A stretch of 64,000 bases of DNA from Marinilactibacillus sp042660675. Lineage in GTDB: Bacteria; Bacillota; Bacilli; Lactobacillales; Carnobacteriaceae_A. The stretch spans positions 1-64,000 of the forward strand of contig NZ_JBHSUL010000009.1 of assembly GCF_042660675.1 (NCBI RefSeq), written 5' to 3'. The position numbers were made by a program, and so were the translations under genes. Below the pieces are notes generated by a model. The model made no database searches. It was given only the letters and a program-made list of their open reading frames with translations, and was not told where the DNA came from. Positions 1 through 7,479 of the stretch are shown piece by piece. The number at the start of each line of letters is the position of its first letter. Positions within the stretch are counted from its first letter, which is position 1.

Positions 1-168
1 ATTGTGAATGAACCTTGTTCATTCGTTTAGTTATCTTGATCCATAAATGAATCGAAGACCCCTGCACATTTGGTTGTTTTTACTTTGTTCAGTTTTCAAA
101 GATCAATCGTTTACGTCTACTAGTTAAGCTGTTCTTTCGAACGTTTACTTATCTTGTCGACTCATACT
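1..168 (-). promoter_or_regulatory. rRNA operon leader transcript with boxA
   Basis: Read on the minus strand, this stretch carries a boxA-like antitermination element (TGATCTTTGAAAA, positions 93-105) followed by the AACTGAACAAAG type sequence found upstream of 16S rRNA in Bacilli. It ends at the window edge with a perfect 8-bp hairpin (6-13 with 17-24). The mature 16S sequence is not in the window, so the rRNA operon should begin just beyond position 1. A 16S-23S spacer has similar boxA sequences, but the two upstream promoters favour the 16S leader. Confidence 0.7.
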
Positions 169-197
169 ATATTACATCATCGTGTTGAAGATGTCAA
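169..197 (-). promoter_or_regulatory. rRNA promoter P2
   Basis: On the minus strand the sequence TTGACA (192-197), a 17-base spacer and TAATAT (169-174) form a near-consensus sigma-A promoter. It lies about 65 bases upstream of the boxA element, as expected for the proximal promoter of an rRNA operon. Confidence 0.85.
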
Positions 198-285
198 CAG
201 TTTTTTATTTTTTTTTTGCTTGTTTCTCCGAATGAGTTGAAAGATCGATTCTTTTAACTGCGTTTCGTTATCAGCAACGTTTTAT

Positions 286-314
286 ACTTTACCAGTTAAA
301 ATCGATCTCGTCAA
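286..314 (-). promoter_or_regulatory. rRNA promoter P1
   Basis: Minus-strand TTGACG (309-314), a 17-base spacer and TAAAGT (286-291) form a second promoter 117 bases upstream of P2. Tandem promoters are typical of Bacilli rRNA operons. The 65 bases between this promoter and the O-methyltransferase stop codon show no terminator that I can recognise. Confidence 0.7.
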
Positions 315-379
315 CAATTTTCTGCATACTTTTTTTGGATTTATTCTATTTATTTAATCAAACATTGATAAATCAACAT

Positions 380-1111
380 TTATTCAGAGTCGTTTGAATC
401 AGATTCTTTTTCTTTCATGAATGAAAAATCATAATCTTCCTTTTTTGTAACCAGTAATAGTCCATCCCCTAATGGTAGTAATGTTGTGTCTAGTGCGGGA
501 TGATCCAATACAATCTCAAGAAAAGCGTTCAATTTTTTGTGAATCTTTCTTCTTCTTCTTGGAATATCTTTTACATCTTCCAGTATCGTGCCACCTTGAA
601 GTACATCATCGACTGCCAAAATACCACCTTCTTTTAAAACACGCATACAATCTGGGAAGAAATCATAGTATTTTGCCTTAGCACTATCCATAAAGATAAA
701 CTCGTACTGATTTTTTTTAAGCTTTTTTAACCATTCGTCTGCTTGGCCTTCAAGGAGCGTAACTCTTTCTTCAATTCCTAGTTTTTTAAAATTCGCTTTG
801 GCCTTTTCAAGCATAACTGGATTTCGATCTATTGTCGTAATTTTACTTTCTTCACTTGTATGCTCAGCCATCAAACCAGCAGAGAATCCAATCGCTGTTC
901 CAATTTCTAGTATTTCTTTTGGATCAATCTGGCCAAATAACCATACAAAAAAAGCAACTGTTTCGTGCGGAATGATGGGCACTCGTTTCTCATTGGCTTC
1001 TTTTTCTATCGTACCCAGTTTGCCATCCAACTGTTTTTGTGCAGATCTCAAAAAATTTCTAACTTCTTCATTTACGACTGGCCGATCCATCATTTCATTA
1101 AGTTTATGCAT
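380..1111 (-). CDS. SAM-dependent O-methyltransferase (YrrM-like)
   Basis: This is a class I methyltransferase of the small O-methyltransferase family (COG4122; YrrM in Bacillus), cytosolic, substrate unknown. Visible signatures are the SAM-binding glycine motif EIGTAIGFSAG near residues 69-79, the acidic strand-2 motif TIDRNP, FMDSAK and AVDDVLQGG, which in this family supply metal and catechol-type substrate ligands. I chose the ATG at 1111 because GAGG lies five bases before it. The in-frame ATG at 1144 has no ribosome binding site and sits at or upstream of the predicted transcript start from the promoter at 1148-1176. The gene is divergent from cbpA. The family call is secure; the substrate is not. 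Confidence 0.9.
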   Translation of the reverse strand: MHKLNEMMDRPVVNEEVRNFLRSAQKQLDGKLGTIEKEANEKRVPIIPHETVAFFVWLFGQIDPKEILEIGTAIGFSAGLMAEHTSEESKITTIDRNPVMLEKAKANFKKLGIEERVTLLEGQADEWLKKLKKNQYEFIFMDSAKAKYYDFFPDCMRVLKEGGILAVDDVLQGGTILEDVKDIPRRRRKIHKKLNAFLEIVLDHPALDTTLLPLGDGLLLVTKKEDYDFSFMKEKESDSNDSE

Positions 1112-1147
1112 ACTAACCTCATCTTTCTTTTTATGAATTTCCATTTT

Positions 1148-1176
1148 ATTTTACAGGTATTTTGGTACTTCTCCAA
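1148..1176 (-). promoter_or_regulatory. Promoter of the O-methyltransferase gene
   Basis: Minus-strand TTGGAG (1171-1176), 17-base spacer, TAAAAT (1148-1153). The predicted start near 1141 excludes the longer reading frame beginning at 1144 and supports the ATG at 1111. Confidence 0.5.
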
Positions 1177-1185
1177 GTGTTTATC

Positions 1186-1194
1186 TGTTATAAT
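1186..1194 (+). promoter_or_regulatory. Extended -10 promoter of cbpA
   Basis: TGTTATAAT is a perfect extended -10 element; no convincing -35 is visible, which extended -10 promoters often lack. The predicted transcript starts about 40 bases before the cbpA start codon and diverges from the O-methyltransferase promoter. Confidence 0.5.
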
Positions 1195-1241
1195 TATAAT
1201 GTGAGAATAGAGATAGTTAAATGAGAAGGAGCCAATAATCA

Positions 1242-1880
1242 ATGCTAATTAAACAGTTATCTGTACCAAAAAACGTTGTGAATACCATTTCGGAAAAAGC
1301 AACGTTACAAGAATCAATCGAACTATTAGAAGAAACAGGTTATCGCTGTGTGCCTGTATTAGACGAAAGTGGTAAAATTTTCCGCGGAAATATCTATAAA
1401 ATGCACATTTATCGCCATAAAGCGAACGGCGGAGATATGAGTCTGCCGGTTACTCATTTGCTTAAGAATGCAACCAAATATGTGCACTTAAATTCTTCTT
1501 TCTTCAAAATATTCTTTATGATTAAAGATCTTCCTTACATTACTGTTTTGGATGAGAACAATCACTTCTATGGTATTTTAACGCATAGTTCTTTGATTGA
1601 TCTTCTACAACAGTCTTGGAGTATTGATCAAGGAAGTTATGTTTTGACGATTGCAACGCCTGGACAAAAGGGTGATTTAACTTCAATCACAAAAATTATC
1701 AATCGCTACTGCTCAATCATGAGCTGTATAACGCTGGATGTTAAACGTGAAAACATGGTTCGTCGTACAATTATGACCTTAGAACCAGGTGTTTCAGAAA
1801 AAACATTAGAAGAATTGACTCATAACCTGGAACGTAAAGGATTCAAAGTGGTTGGTACGGAAGATCTTCACAACAACTAA
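1242..1880 (+). CDS. cbpA: Cyclic-di-AMP-binding protein CbpA (CBS pair plus ACT domain)
   Basis: The 212-residue protein has two CBS motifs (about residues 1-60 and 70-125) followed by an ACT-like domain (about 130-205), the architecture of Listeria CbpA (Lmo0553), a cytosolic c-di-AMP receptor of poorly known downstream role. CBS landmarks are the cores GYRCVPVLDESGKIFRGNI and LPYITVLDENNHFYGILTH. AGAAGGAG lies ten bases before the ATG. The gene is monocistronic, with its own extended -10 promoter and a terminator directly downstream. Family membership is recognised from the sequence; nucleotide binding is inferred from the family. Confidence 0.82.
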   Translation: MLIKQLSVPKNVVNTISEKATLQESIELLEETGYRCVPVLDESGKIFRGNIYKMHIYRHKANGGDMSLPVTHLLKNATKYVHLNSSFFKIFFMIKDLPYITVLDENNHFYGILTHSSLIDLLQQSWSIDQGSYVLTIATPGQKGDLTSITKIINRYCSIMSCITLDVKRENMVRRTIMTLEPGVSEKTLEELTHNLERKGFKVVGTEDLHNN

Positions 1881-1900
1881 CCCCTTAGCAAAGCAATATC

Positions 1901-1940
1901 AAAAAGCAGTGTCTCTATCATCAGAGTCACTGCTTTTTTA
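1901..1940. terminator. Bidirectional terminator between cbpA and queT
   Basis: The stem AAAAAGCAGTG pairs with CACTGCTTTTTT through an inner CTCT/AGAG pairing, with A and T tracts on both sides. It serves the convergent cbpA and queT genes. Confidence 0.9.
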
Positions 1941-1957
1941 CGCCCGTTTTTTGGTTG

Positions 1958-2449
1958 TTACTTCATTTGTTGTCTAAAATTAATTTTACTATCTAAATAA
2001 AGCATTAAAGGAATTCCAATTACCATTGTTACGAATTGACTAATGAATAGTGATAGATAAGTAATCCAGAAAGCTTCTTCTGCATCGAAGAGCAAGATTA
2101 GAAAAGCAATCATAAAAGTGAAAATAGAAAATACGATTGTATTAATAACCATTTTCTTTTTAATCGACACCATATTTCTCGTTAAAAAGAGGACCACGAT
2201 AAAGGAAACGATTGTATGTCCTCCACCAAGTACCCAGTCATATACTCCAAAAGGTGACAGTATAACATTCGCTATGATTACACCAATACCGATACCATAT
2301 GCATACTTTTTATCAAAGGTTACCAAATGATTCAGCATCTCAGATAAGCGAACTTGAATCGCTCCAAACCCTAAAGGTGCGATGATTAGTGTAACGACTA
2401 CATACAAAGCTCCTATAATAGCGTTTATTACCCATTGTTTTGTTTTCAA
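1958..2449 (-). CDS. queT: Queuosine precursor ECF transporter S-component QueT
   Basis: A 163-residue hydrophobic protein with about five membrane segments and the QueT hallmarks IIAPLGFGAIQVRLSE near the N-terminus and LSPFGVYDWVLGGGHT in the middle. It is the substrate-binding S subunit of an energy-coupling factor importer for a queuosine precursor such as preQ1; the shared EcfAA'T module is not in this window. The start is TTG at 2449, set by AGGAGG eight bases upstream. A preQ1-I riboswitch overlaps that ribosome binding site, which both confirms the ligand class and suggests translational control. It is transcribed alone. Confidence 0.93.
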   Translation of the reverse strand: MKTKQWVINAIIGALYVVVTLIIAPLGFGAIQVRLSEMLNHLVTFDKKYAYGIGIGVIIANVILSPFGVYDWVLGGGHTIVSFIVVLFLTRNMVSIKKKMVINTIVFSIFTFMIAFLILLFDAEEAFWITYLSLFISQFVTMVIGIPLMLYLDSKINFRQQMK

Positions 2450-2460
2450 ATCTATTTCCT

Positions 2461-2500
2461 CCTAGTTTTTGATAACGTGGGTTGGCGCTCTCGAACCACG
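2461..2500 (-). promoter_or_regulatory. preQ1-I riboswitch
   Basis: On the minus strand CGTGG and CCACG form the P1 stem, followed by the A-rich tail CAAAAACTAGG that folds back in class I preQ1 aptamers. The tail merges with the AGGAGG of queT, so ligand binding should hide the ribosome binding site. This type is known upstream of queT in Firmicutes. Confidence 0.88.
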
Positions 2501-2520
2501 GCTGTTAGACAACGAGTAGT

Positions 2521-2550
2521 AGTGTATCATGTTTTAAAGGGTTGGCGCAA
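2521..2550 (-). promoter_or_regulatory. queT promoter
   Basis: Minus-strand TTGCGC (2545-2550), an 18-base spacer ending in TGA, and TACACT (2521-2526) give an extended -10 promoter immediately upstream of the riboswitch. Confidence 0.5.
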
Positions 2551-2562
2551 CTGGATATATAC

Positions 2563-2599
2563 AAAAAAGAGGAAGTCTAGATAGTAGACTTCCTCTTTT
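2563..2599. terminator. Terminator after mazF
   Basis: A 15-bp perfect stem (AAAAGAGGAAGTCTA with TAGACTTCCTCTTTT) and flanking A/T tracts terminate the mazEF transcript before the queT promoter. Confidence 0.92.
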
Positions 2600-2622
2600 A
2601 CTAAGTAAATTGGATCATATGA

Positions 2623-2979
2623 TCAAATATGTTTGTATTTGTTAGATAGACCTACACTGATAGATAACGCTTCGTCCACAGAATCCATTATACTTGCATT
2701 TAAATGCGTCACTTTATCTCTGAGTCTCTGCTTATCAATTGTTCGTATCTGCTCCAACAATACAACCGAATTCTTTTCAAGTCCTTGATCTGCACCAACC
2801 TCAATATGTGTTGGCATTTTACCTTTTTGAATCTTCGTTGTAATAGCTGCAACGATAACAGTCGGACTATACTTATTACCGACGTTGTTTTGGATAATCA
2901 AGACTGGCCTCATTCCGCCTTGCTCCGACCCAACTACCGGCGATAGATCCGCATAATAAATATCTCCCCGCTTAACCAT
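2623..2979 (-). CDS. mazF: MazF/NdoA-family endoribonuclease toxin
   Basis: The 118-residue protein is the full-length PemK/MazF fold of the NdoA (EndoA) type: start VKRGDIYYADLSPVVGSEQGG, then RPVLIIQNNVGN and the C-terminal SVVLLEQIRTIDKQRL that carries conserved core residues. It is a sequence-specific mRNA interferase (UACAU in the Bacillus enzyme, by family knowledge). GAGGAG precedes the ATG. The antitoxin gene lies 90 bases upstream on the same strand, an unusually wide gap for a pair that is normally almost overlapping. No frame disruption is visible. Confidence 0.93.
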   Translation of the reverse strand: MVKRGDIYYADLSPVVGSEQGGMRPVLIIQNNVGNKYSPTVIVAAITTKIQKGKMPTHIEVGADQGLEKNSVVLLEQIRTIDKQRLRDKVTHLNASIMDSVDEALSISVGLSNKYKHI

Positions 2980-3069
2980 AGGCGTTTTCTCCTCGAAGGT
3001 ACCCTTTTGGAATGGTCCGTTTCATGCGACCCTCAATGACTCCTACTTCATCGCATGATACTTCCCGTT

Positions 3070-3321
3070 TTAGATATGATAATGTGCTTCGCTCTCGCAT
3101 CCATCAAATTCAGAACAAATCTCTAAATTGATGTTAGCCATTTCAGCATACCCTTTCCGCATGGCATCCATTTTATTCATACTCTCTTTAATCCAATAAT
3201 TTACCATTTGCGACATTAGTTCTGTCTTCTCAATGTTTGTCTCCACACAGAACTCGACTAGGTCTTCATAAACTGATTGATCTAACTCAATAATCATTTT
3301 CTTGTTGCGCTGCTCTTCCAT
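3070..3321 (-). CDS. mazE: MazE/NdoAI-family antitoxin (ribbon-helix-helix)
   Basis: An 83-residue protein with an N-terminal ribbon-helix-helix segment (KKMIIELDQSVYEDLVEF) and a flexible acidic C-terminus that would wrap the toxin, as in Bacillus NdoAI. The ATG at 3321 is chosen because GGAGG lies eight bases upstream; a longer frame from a TTG at 3336 would overlap that site. It precedes mazF and together they form a type II toxin-antitoxin pair, normally autoregulated by binding its own promoter. In many Bacilli alr lies directly upstream, but here the next gene upstream is acpS. Confidence 0.85.
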   Translation of the reverse strand: MEEQRNKKMIIELDQSVYEDLVEFCVETNIEKTELMSQMVNYWIKESMNKMDAMRKGYAEMANINLEICSEFDGCESEAHYHI

Positions 3322-3566
3322 GATTGTGCCCTCCAAAAGATTATCGCTTACTTACTATATTCCAAGTCCCATTAATTGATTTTAAAAAATCAGTTAACTT
3401 TATAAGACTGGTCTATGTTCAGTACGTTGGATCCATTTAGGAATGAATCGTGCAAATCGCTATCTTAAGGTTAAGTCTATCATGAAAGACCTCGCATTAA
3501 AACGGGTCAAACCTATCATTTGTGACGAAAGTATGACCAAATGATCACTAAATCAAGAATTTATGT

Positions 3567-3920
3567 TCATGTTTTTTCTAATATAACCTGAGATGCTGCA
3601 GTATTTTCCGTATGCGTTATGCTTACCCAGGCATTGCCAGCAAATGGAGACTTCATAACTTCTGGTTTACCAGAAGCGCTATTCAAAATTTCTATATCTT
3701 GAAACCCTACTTTACCGATACCTGTCCCTAACGCTTTAGAAAAAGCTTCTTTTGCTGAAAATCTACCCGCAAGATATTCATCTTTACGTGTACCTTGCAA
3801 TTGCTCGTAAACTTGGAGTTCATTTTGAGTCAACACACGAGATGGAAAACTCTCTCTTCTTTCACAAGCTTTCCTGATTCTTGAAATGTCTACAAGATCT
3901 AATCCAATTCCTACAATCAT
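3567..3920 (-). CDS. acpS: Holo-[acyl-carrier-protein] synthase
   Basis: AcpS transfers 4'-phosphopantetheine from CoA to apo-ACP for fatty acid synthesis. The 117-residue sequence is full length with the two family motifs, IVGIGLDLVDISRI at the N-terminus (metal-binding Asp) and AGRFSAKEAFSKALGTG around residues 52-68, and ends with the WVSITHT strand. CGAGGG precedes the ATG. It lies between cshA and mazEF in the order ddl-murF-cshA-acpS-mazEF, common in Lactobacillales except that alr is missing here between acpS and mazE; 245 bases without an open frame take its place. Confidence 0.95.
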   Translation of the reverse strand: MIVGIGLDLVDISRIRKACERRESFPSRVLTQNELQVYEQLQGTRKDEYLAGRFSAKEAFSKALGTGIGKVGFQDIEILNSASGKPEVMKSPFAGNAWVSITHTENTAASQVILEKT

Positions 3921-4005
3921 ACAATCCCTCGTTCTATTCTAAATGTCTATCTTTTTTCTCAAGCTTACTTGTTTTCAATACTACCAGAATCTCCACAGAT
4001 TGTCA

Positions 4006-4033
4006 TACATAAGCTTTGCAGTCAATCTGACAA
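4006..4033 (-). promoter_or_regulatory. Possible acpS promoter
   Basis: Minus-strand TTGTCA (4028-4033), 16-base spacer, TATGTA (4006-4011), about 80 bases upstream of acpS and downstream of the cshA terminator. The -10 is only moderate. Confidence 0.35.
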
Positions 4034-4101
4034 CCGGTCAAATGCGAACACTTACTTCTTGAATATAGATGTTACTCATTTTAATTAATACTTTACAAGC
4101 T

Positions 4102-4130
4102 AAAAAAGGGATCCTCATTTCGGATCCCTT
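4102..4130 (-). terminator. cshA terminator
   Basis: The stem AAGGGATCC/GGATCCCTT (4106-4114 with 4122-4130) is followed on the minus strand by six T residues, 19 bases after the cshA stop codon. Confidence 0.93.
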
Positions 4131-4148
4131 CAACTTAGCTTTTAATTG

Positions 4149-5651
4149 TTATCCTTTATTGCTGTTACTGCTTCCGCCACGATCTTTACGGTAATTATTA
4201 CGACGTCCGCCATTTTCGCTACGTCCTTTTCCATCACCGCGTCTGTTCGTACGTCTGTTATTGCTATTACCGCTACGTCCGTTTCTGTTACGGCTTCCAC
4301 CTTTTCCGCCACCACTACGTTTACGATCTTTGTTTGGTAGAGGTCTTTGAGGTGTAATCGTTACAGGTACTTCAGTAGAATCTTTGATCATTGTTTTGAC
4401 CAAAGCTGCTGCAATATCCTCTGACGAGTAAGCACTCAATAGTTTTTCAGCTGCAGTATGGTATTTATCCAAACCATTTTCCACGATTGTTTTACGGATA
4501 TCTTCCATAGCAGACTCAAGCTGGCTTTCAATTGCTTCGTCATTTGTTGGTGGACGAAGAGAAGTGATTTCTTGCTTCGTTAGGTTTTCAATTGTACGTA
4601 AATAACCCATTTCTTGAGGTGTTACGAACGTTACAGAAACGCCTTTTTCACCTGCACGACCAGTACGTCCAATACGGTGAACATAGCTTTCTGGATCTTG
4701 AGGAACGTCATAGTTATAAACGTGTGTTAAACCTGATACATCTAATCCACGTGCAGCAACATCTGTTGCTACTAAAATATCCATTTTACCTTTTTTAAAG
4801 TCGCTCAATACACTCATACGTTTACTTTGTGAAAGGTCTCCGTGGATTCCTTCAGCTTGGTATCCGCGCATTTCTAAACCTTTAGCTAATTCATCAACAC
4901 GGCGTTTTGTTCTACCAAAGATGATGGCTGAAGTTGGATTTTGAACATCGATTAAACGAGTTAAGATGTCAAACTTCTCATTGTCGCGTGCTTTAGTGAA
5001 GTACTGATCGATTGTTGCTGCAGACAATGTTTTTGTTTTAATTGCAACTGTTTCAGGTGATTTCATGAAACGTTCTGCGATACGTTTAATAGGTGTCGGC
5101 ATTGTTGCTGAAAACAATAATGTCTGACGCTCTGAAGGTACTTCTTTGATGATAGATTCAATATCTTCGATGAATCCCATATTCAGCATTTCATCTGCTT
5201 CATCCAAAACAAGTGTTTCAACTTTATCTAATTTCAAAGTTCTACGTCTGATGTGATCTAGTAATCGTCCAGGAGTTCCTACGACGATTTGTGCGCCACC
5301 TTGGATTTGTTTGATTTGTCTTCTGATATCTGCTCCACCGTAAACACAAGTCACACGTACACGTTTATCTTTACTTAAACGGAACAATTCTTCCTGTGTT
5401 TGAATCGCTAATTCACGAGTTGGTGCAATAACCAAACCTTGTACATTACGATTACTTGGATCAATTTTTTGTAACATCGGGATACCAAAAGCAGCCGTTT
5501 TACCTGTACCTGTTTGTGCTTGTCCAATTACATCTTTACCTTCTAAGGCTAATGGTATTGTTTTTTCCTGGATTGGGGTTGTTTCTTCAAATCCCATACC
5601 CTCTATTGATTTCATTATCTCTGGTGCAATGTTTAATTCGCTAAATTTCAA
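4149..5651 (-). CDS. cshA: DEAD-box RNA helicase CshA
   Basis: A 500-residue ATP-dependent RNA helicase of the degradosome and cold-adaptation type. Motifs in order: Q motif GFEETTPIQEKTIP, Walker A AQTGTGKT, PTRELA, DEAD in VLDEADEM, SAT in LFSATMP, ARGLDV and HRIGRTGRAG. A basic Arg/Gly/Asn/Ser-rich tail of about 60 residues ends the protein, as in CshA orthologues. The start is TTG at 5651 with AGGAGG nine bases upstream; the protein then begins with the family-typical KFSELNI. A longer frame from 5702 runs through the leader hairpin and ribosome binding site and is rejected. A leader of roughly 300 bases with several hairpins precedes it. Confidence 0.95.
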   Translation of the reverse strand: MKFSELNIAPEIMKSIEGMGFEETTPIQEKTIPLALEGKDVIGQAQTGTGKTAAFGIPMLQKIDPSNRNVQGLVIAPTRELAIQTQEELFRLSKDKRVRVTCVYGGADIRRQIKQIQGGAQIVVGTPGRLLDHIRRRTLKLDKVETLVLDEADEMLNMGFIEDIESIIKEVPSERQTLLFSATMPTPIKRIAERFMKSPETVAIKTKTLSAATIDQYFTKARDNEKFDILTRLIDVQNPTSAIIFGRTKRRVDELAKGLEMRGYQAEGIHGDLSQSKRMSVLSDFKKGKMDILVATDVAARGLDVSGLTHVYNYDVPQDPESYVHRIGRTGRAGEKGVSVTFVTPQEMGYLRTIENLTKQEITSLRPPTNDEAIESQLESAMEDIRKTIVENGLDKYHTAAEKLLSAYSSEDIAAALVKTMIKDSTEVPVTITPQRPLPNKDRKRSGGGKGGSRNRNGRSGNSNNRRTNRRGDGKGRSENGGRRNNYRKDRGGSSNSNKG

Positions 5652-6033
5652 AAAATAATTCCTCCTATTGTTTTCCTTGGCTTCTATTTGTCGTGGAGCC
5701 AAGGAGTAATGCCTTAAAATGAGCTTACAGGCTCAATAGGTCGGCACTACTTAAAAGAAACTTATCTCCTCTATGATTTACTGAGGGTAGTTCGTCGTTT
5801 CTTTTTCACATAAAGACCCTAATGTTCGTATACGAAACGCTCGACGCGAAACACTAGGGTTTTAAATTCTTCTTGACTCATATTTAATTAAAATTCATTT
5901 ACTTTAAATTAGTATTCCGCTAACGAAAGCAAAATTGAACAATATCGAACCGTTGCTCAACAGCCATCATAGCATGCATAGTTTTTATTTTCAACTTAAT
6001 CGATGCATATTTCAAATGAATACGTTTTACACT
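5652..6033 (-). promoter_or_regulatory. Long structured 5' leader of cshA with promoter
   Basis: This 382-base gap holds a good minus-strand promoter (TTGAAA 5989-5994, 17-base spacer, TATGAT 5966-5971) and about 310 bases of leader. Hairpins include ACCCTA/TAGGGT (5816-5821 with 5855-5860) enclosing a 12-base palindrome TTCGTATACGAA (5825-5836), TGAGC/GCTCA, and an 8-bp stem CCTTGGCT/AGCCAAGG (5675-5682 with 5697-5704) ending just before the ribosome binding site. No coding frame with a ribosome binding site is seen. Confidence 0.7.
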
Positions 6034-7413
6034 CTATTTACGTTTTAATTCTTCCACAACGCCAAGGATACCCGTTCCTAGGCTTGATTTAAGCAAGACC
6101 ATATCGTTCTTTTGTACGGTCTTTCTAAGGTAATCTATAAGTGGCTTTTTATCTCCTGAAAAGTGTCGGATATTCTCCGTACTGAACTGTTCTTTTACTT
6201 GTTCGTATACAACACCCATTTCATCGCCATACAAGACTAAATGATCGATGGATTTTGCATCAATAGATTCCGCTACACTTTTGTGCAAGGATTCAGAAAG
6301 CTCGCCCAGTTCCAGAATGTCTCCTAAGACAACGATCTTCTGTCCATCCGCTTGTACATTGGAAAAATAATTCAATACAGCTTTCATTGAAGAAGGGCTT
6401 GCATTGTAAGCATCATTCAAGAGTTGTGAACCGTTAAACCCTTCTAGCCACTCCAGACGATTTTTAGTCAACTGGAAGTGTTCGAGTTTTTCTGCACCTG
6501 CCTCAATCTCGATTCCTAGCTCCAATCCTACCGATAAAGCCGCTAATGCATTCTGGACATTATACTCACCTGGAGTCGGTAACGTAATCGTCAAATTCGG
6601 AACCAGATTAACTGAGAATTTTGTTGACTTCACTTCGGGCTCTATACTTATTGAATACAAATCTTCTTTATCCGTCTTCCCAAAAGTTTTCGTTTTAACT
6701 GTAGTCATTTTATCTATTCGTTGCGAGAGTAGCGGTTCTTCTCCAAGATAAATCAAAGTACCGTCTGCTTTTAGACCATCCACTATTTCCAGTTTTGCAT
6801 CTGCTATTCCAGATTTCGATCCAAAGAACTCAATATGAGATTCTCCTATCATTGTGATAACAGCAACATCTGGCTCAGCTAATACTGAAAGAGTGTGGAT
6901 TTCTTGAGCTTGACTCATGCCCATTTCCAAAACAGCTACTTCCGTATCTTCCGGCATTTCTAAAATGGTATAAGGAAGTCCAATATGGTTATTGAAGTTC
7001 CCCACTGTTTTATGTGTTTTAAATTTGGCTGACGCAACCGCAGCAATCATATCTTTTGTCGTTGTCTTACCATTACTACCTGTCACACCGACTACTTTAG
7101 GATGAACTTTTTTCAAATACCATTTCGAAAATTTTTGTAAAGCTGTTAACGTATCTTTCACTAAAATAACGGGTATATCTTTAGGTGCTTTTTCAATCGG
7201 ATCACTCCAGAACGTTGCACTCGCTCCGTTTTCAATGGCACTAGTGATATACTCATGCCCATTTCTTTCTGCTACGAGCGGTACAAATAAACTTCCTTCT
7301 GAAAGATTTCTTGAGTCAAATGATACTTCTTTGATTTTGATCGTTTCGTCTTTAGCGTAATAGACGACACCTTCTGTTGCTTCTGCTATTTCGCTTAATG
7401 TCCATTTTGTCAT
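6034..7413 (-). CDS. murF: UDP-MurNAc-tripeptide:D-Ala-D-Ala ligase
   Basis: MurF adds D-Ala-D-Ala to the UDP-MurNAc-tripeptide in the last cytosolic step of peptidoglycan precursor synthesis. The 459-residue protein has the Mur ligase N-terminal domain (about 1-100), the ATP-binding loop GVTGSNGKTTTKDM, the central motif EMGMSQAQEI with NVAVIT-like strands, and a C-terminal domain containing LNDAYNASPSSM and VVLGDILELG. The ATG at 7413 follows GGAGAG by six bases; a TTG further upstream is rejected. It lies 66 bases downstream of ddl, whose product is its substrate. A small hairpin (GGGAGC/GCTCCC) sits in that gap. Confidence 0.96.
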   Translation of the reverse strand: MTKWTLSEIAEATEGVVYYAKDETIKIKEVSFDSRNLSEGSLFVPLVAERNGHEYITSAIENGASATFWSDPIEKAPKDIPVILVKDTLTALQKFSKWYLKKVHPKVVGVTGSNGKTTTKDMIAAVASAKFKTHKTVGNFNNHIGLPYTILEMPEDTEVAVLEMGMSQAQEIHTLSVLAEPDVAVITMIGESHIEFFGSKSGIADAKLEIVDGLKADGTLIYLGEEPLLSQRIDKMTTVKTKTFGKTDKEDLYSISIEPEVKSTKFSVNLVPNLTITLPTPGEYNVQNALAALSVGLELGIEIEAGAEKLEHFQLTKNRLEWLEGFNGSQLLNDAYNASPSSMKAVLNYFSNVQADGQKIVVLGDILELGELSESLHKSVAESIDAKSIDHLVLYGDEMGVVYEQVKEQFSTENIRHFSGDKKPLIDYLRKTVQKNDMVLLKSSLGTGILGVVEELKRK

Positions 7414-7479
7414 TTCATTCTCTCCAATAGGAGGGAGCAATCAATTGACCGCTCCCATTTATGCTGTAGATCCTTACTG

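Noticed and set aside
5652..5702. N-terminal extension of cshA from the ATG at 5702
   Set aside because: It would translate through the AGGAGG ribosome binding site and a stable hairpin; orthologues start at KFSEL.
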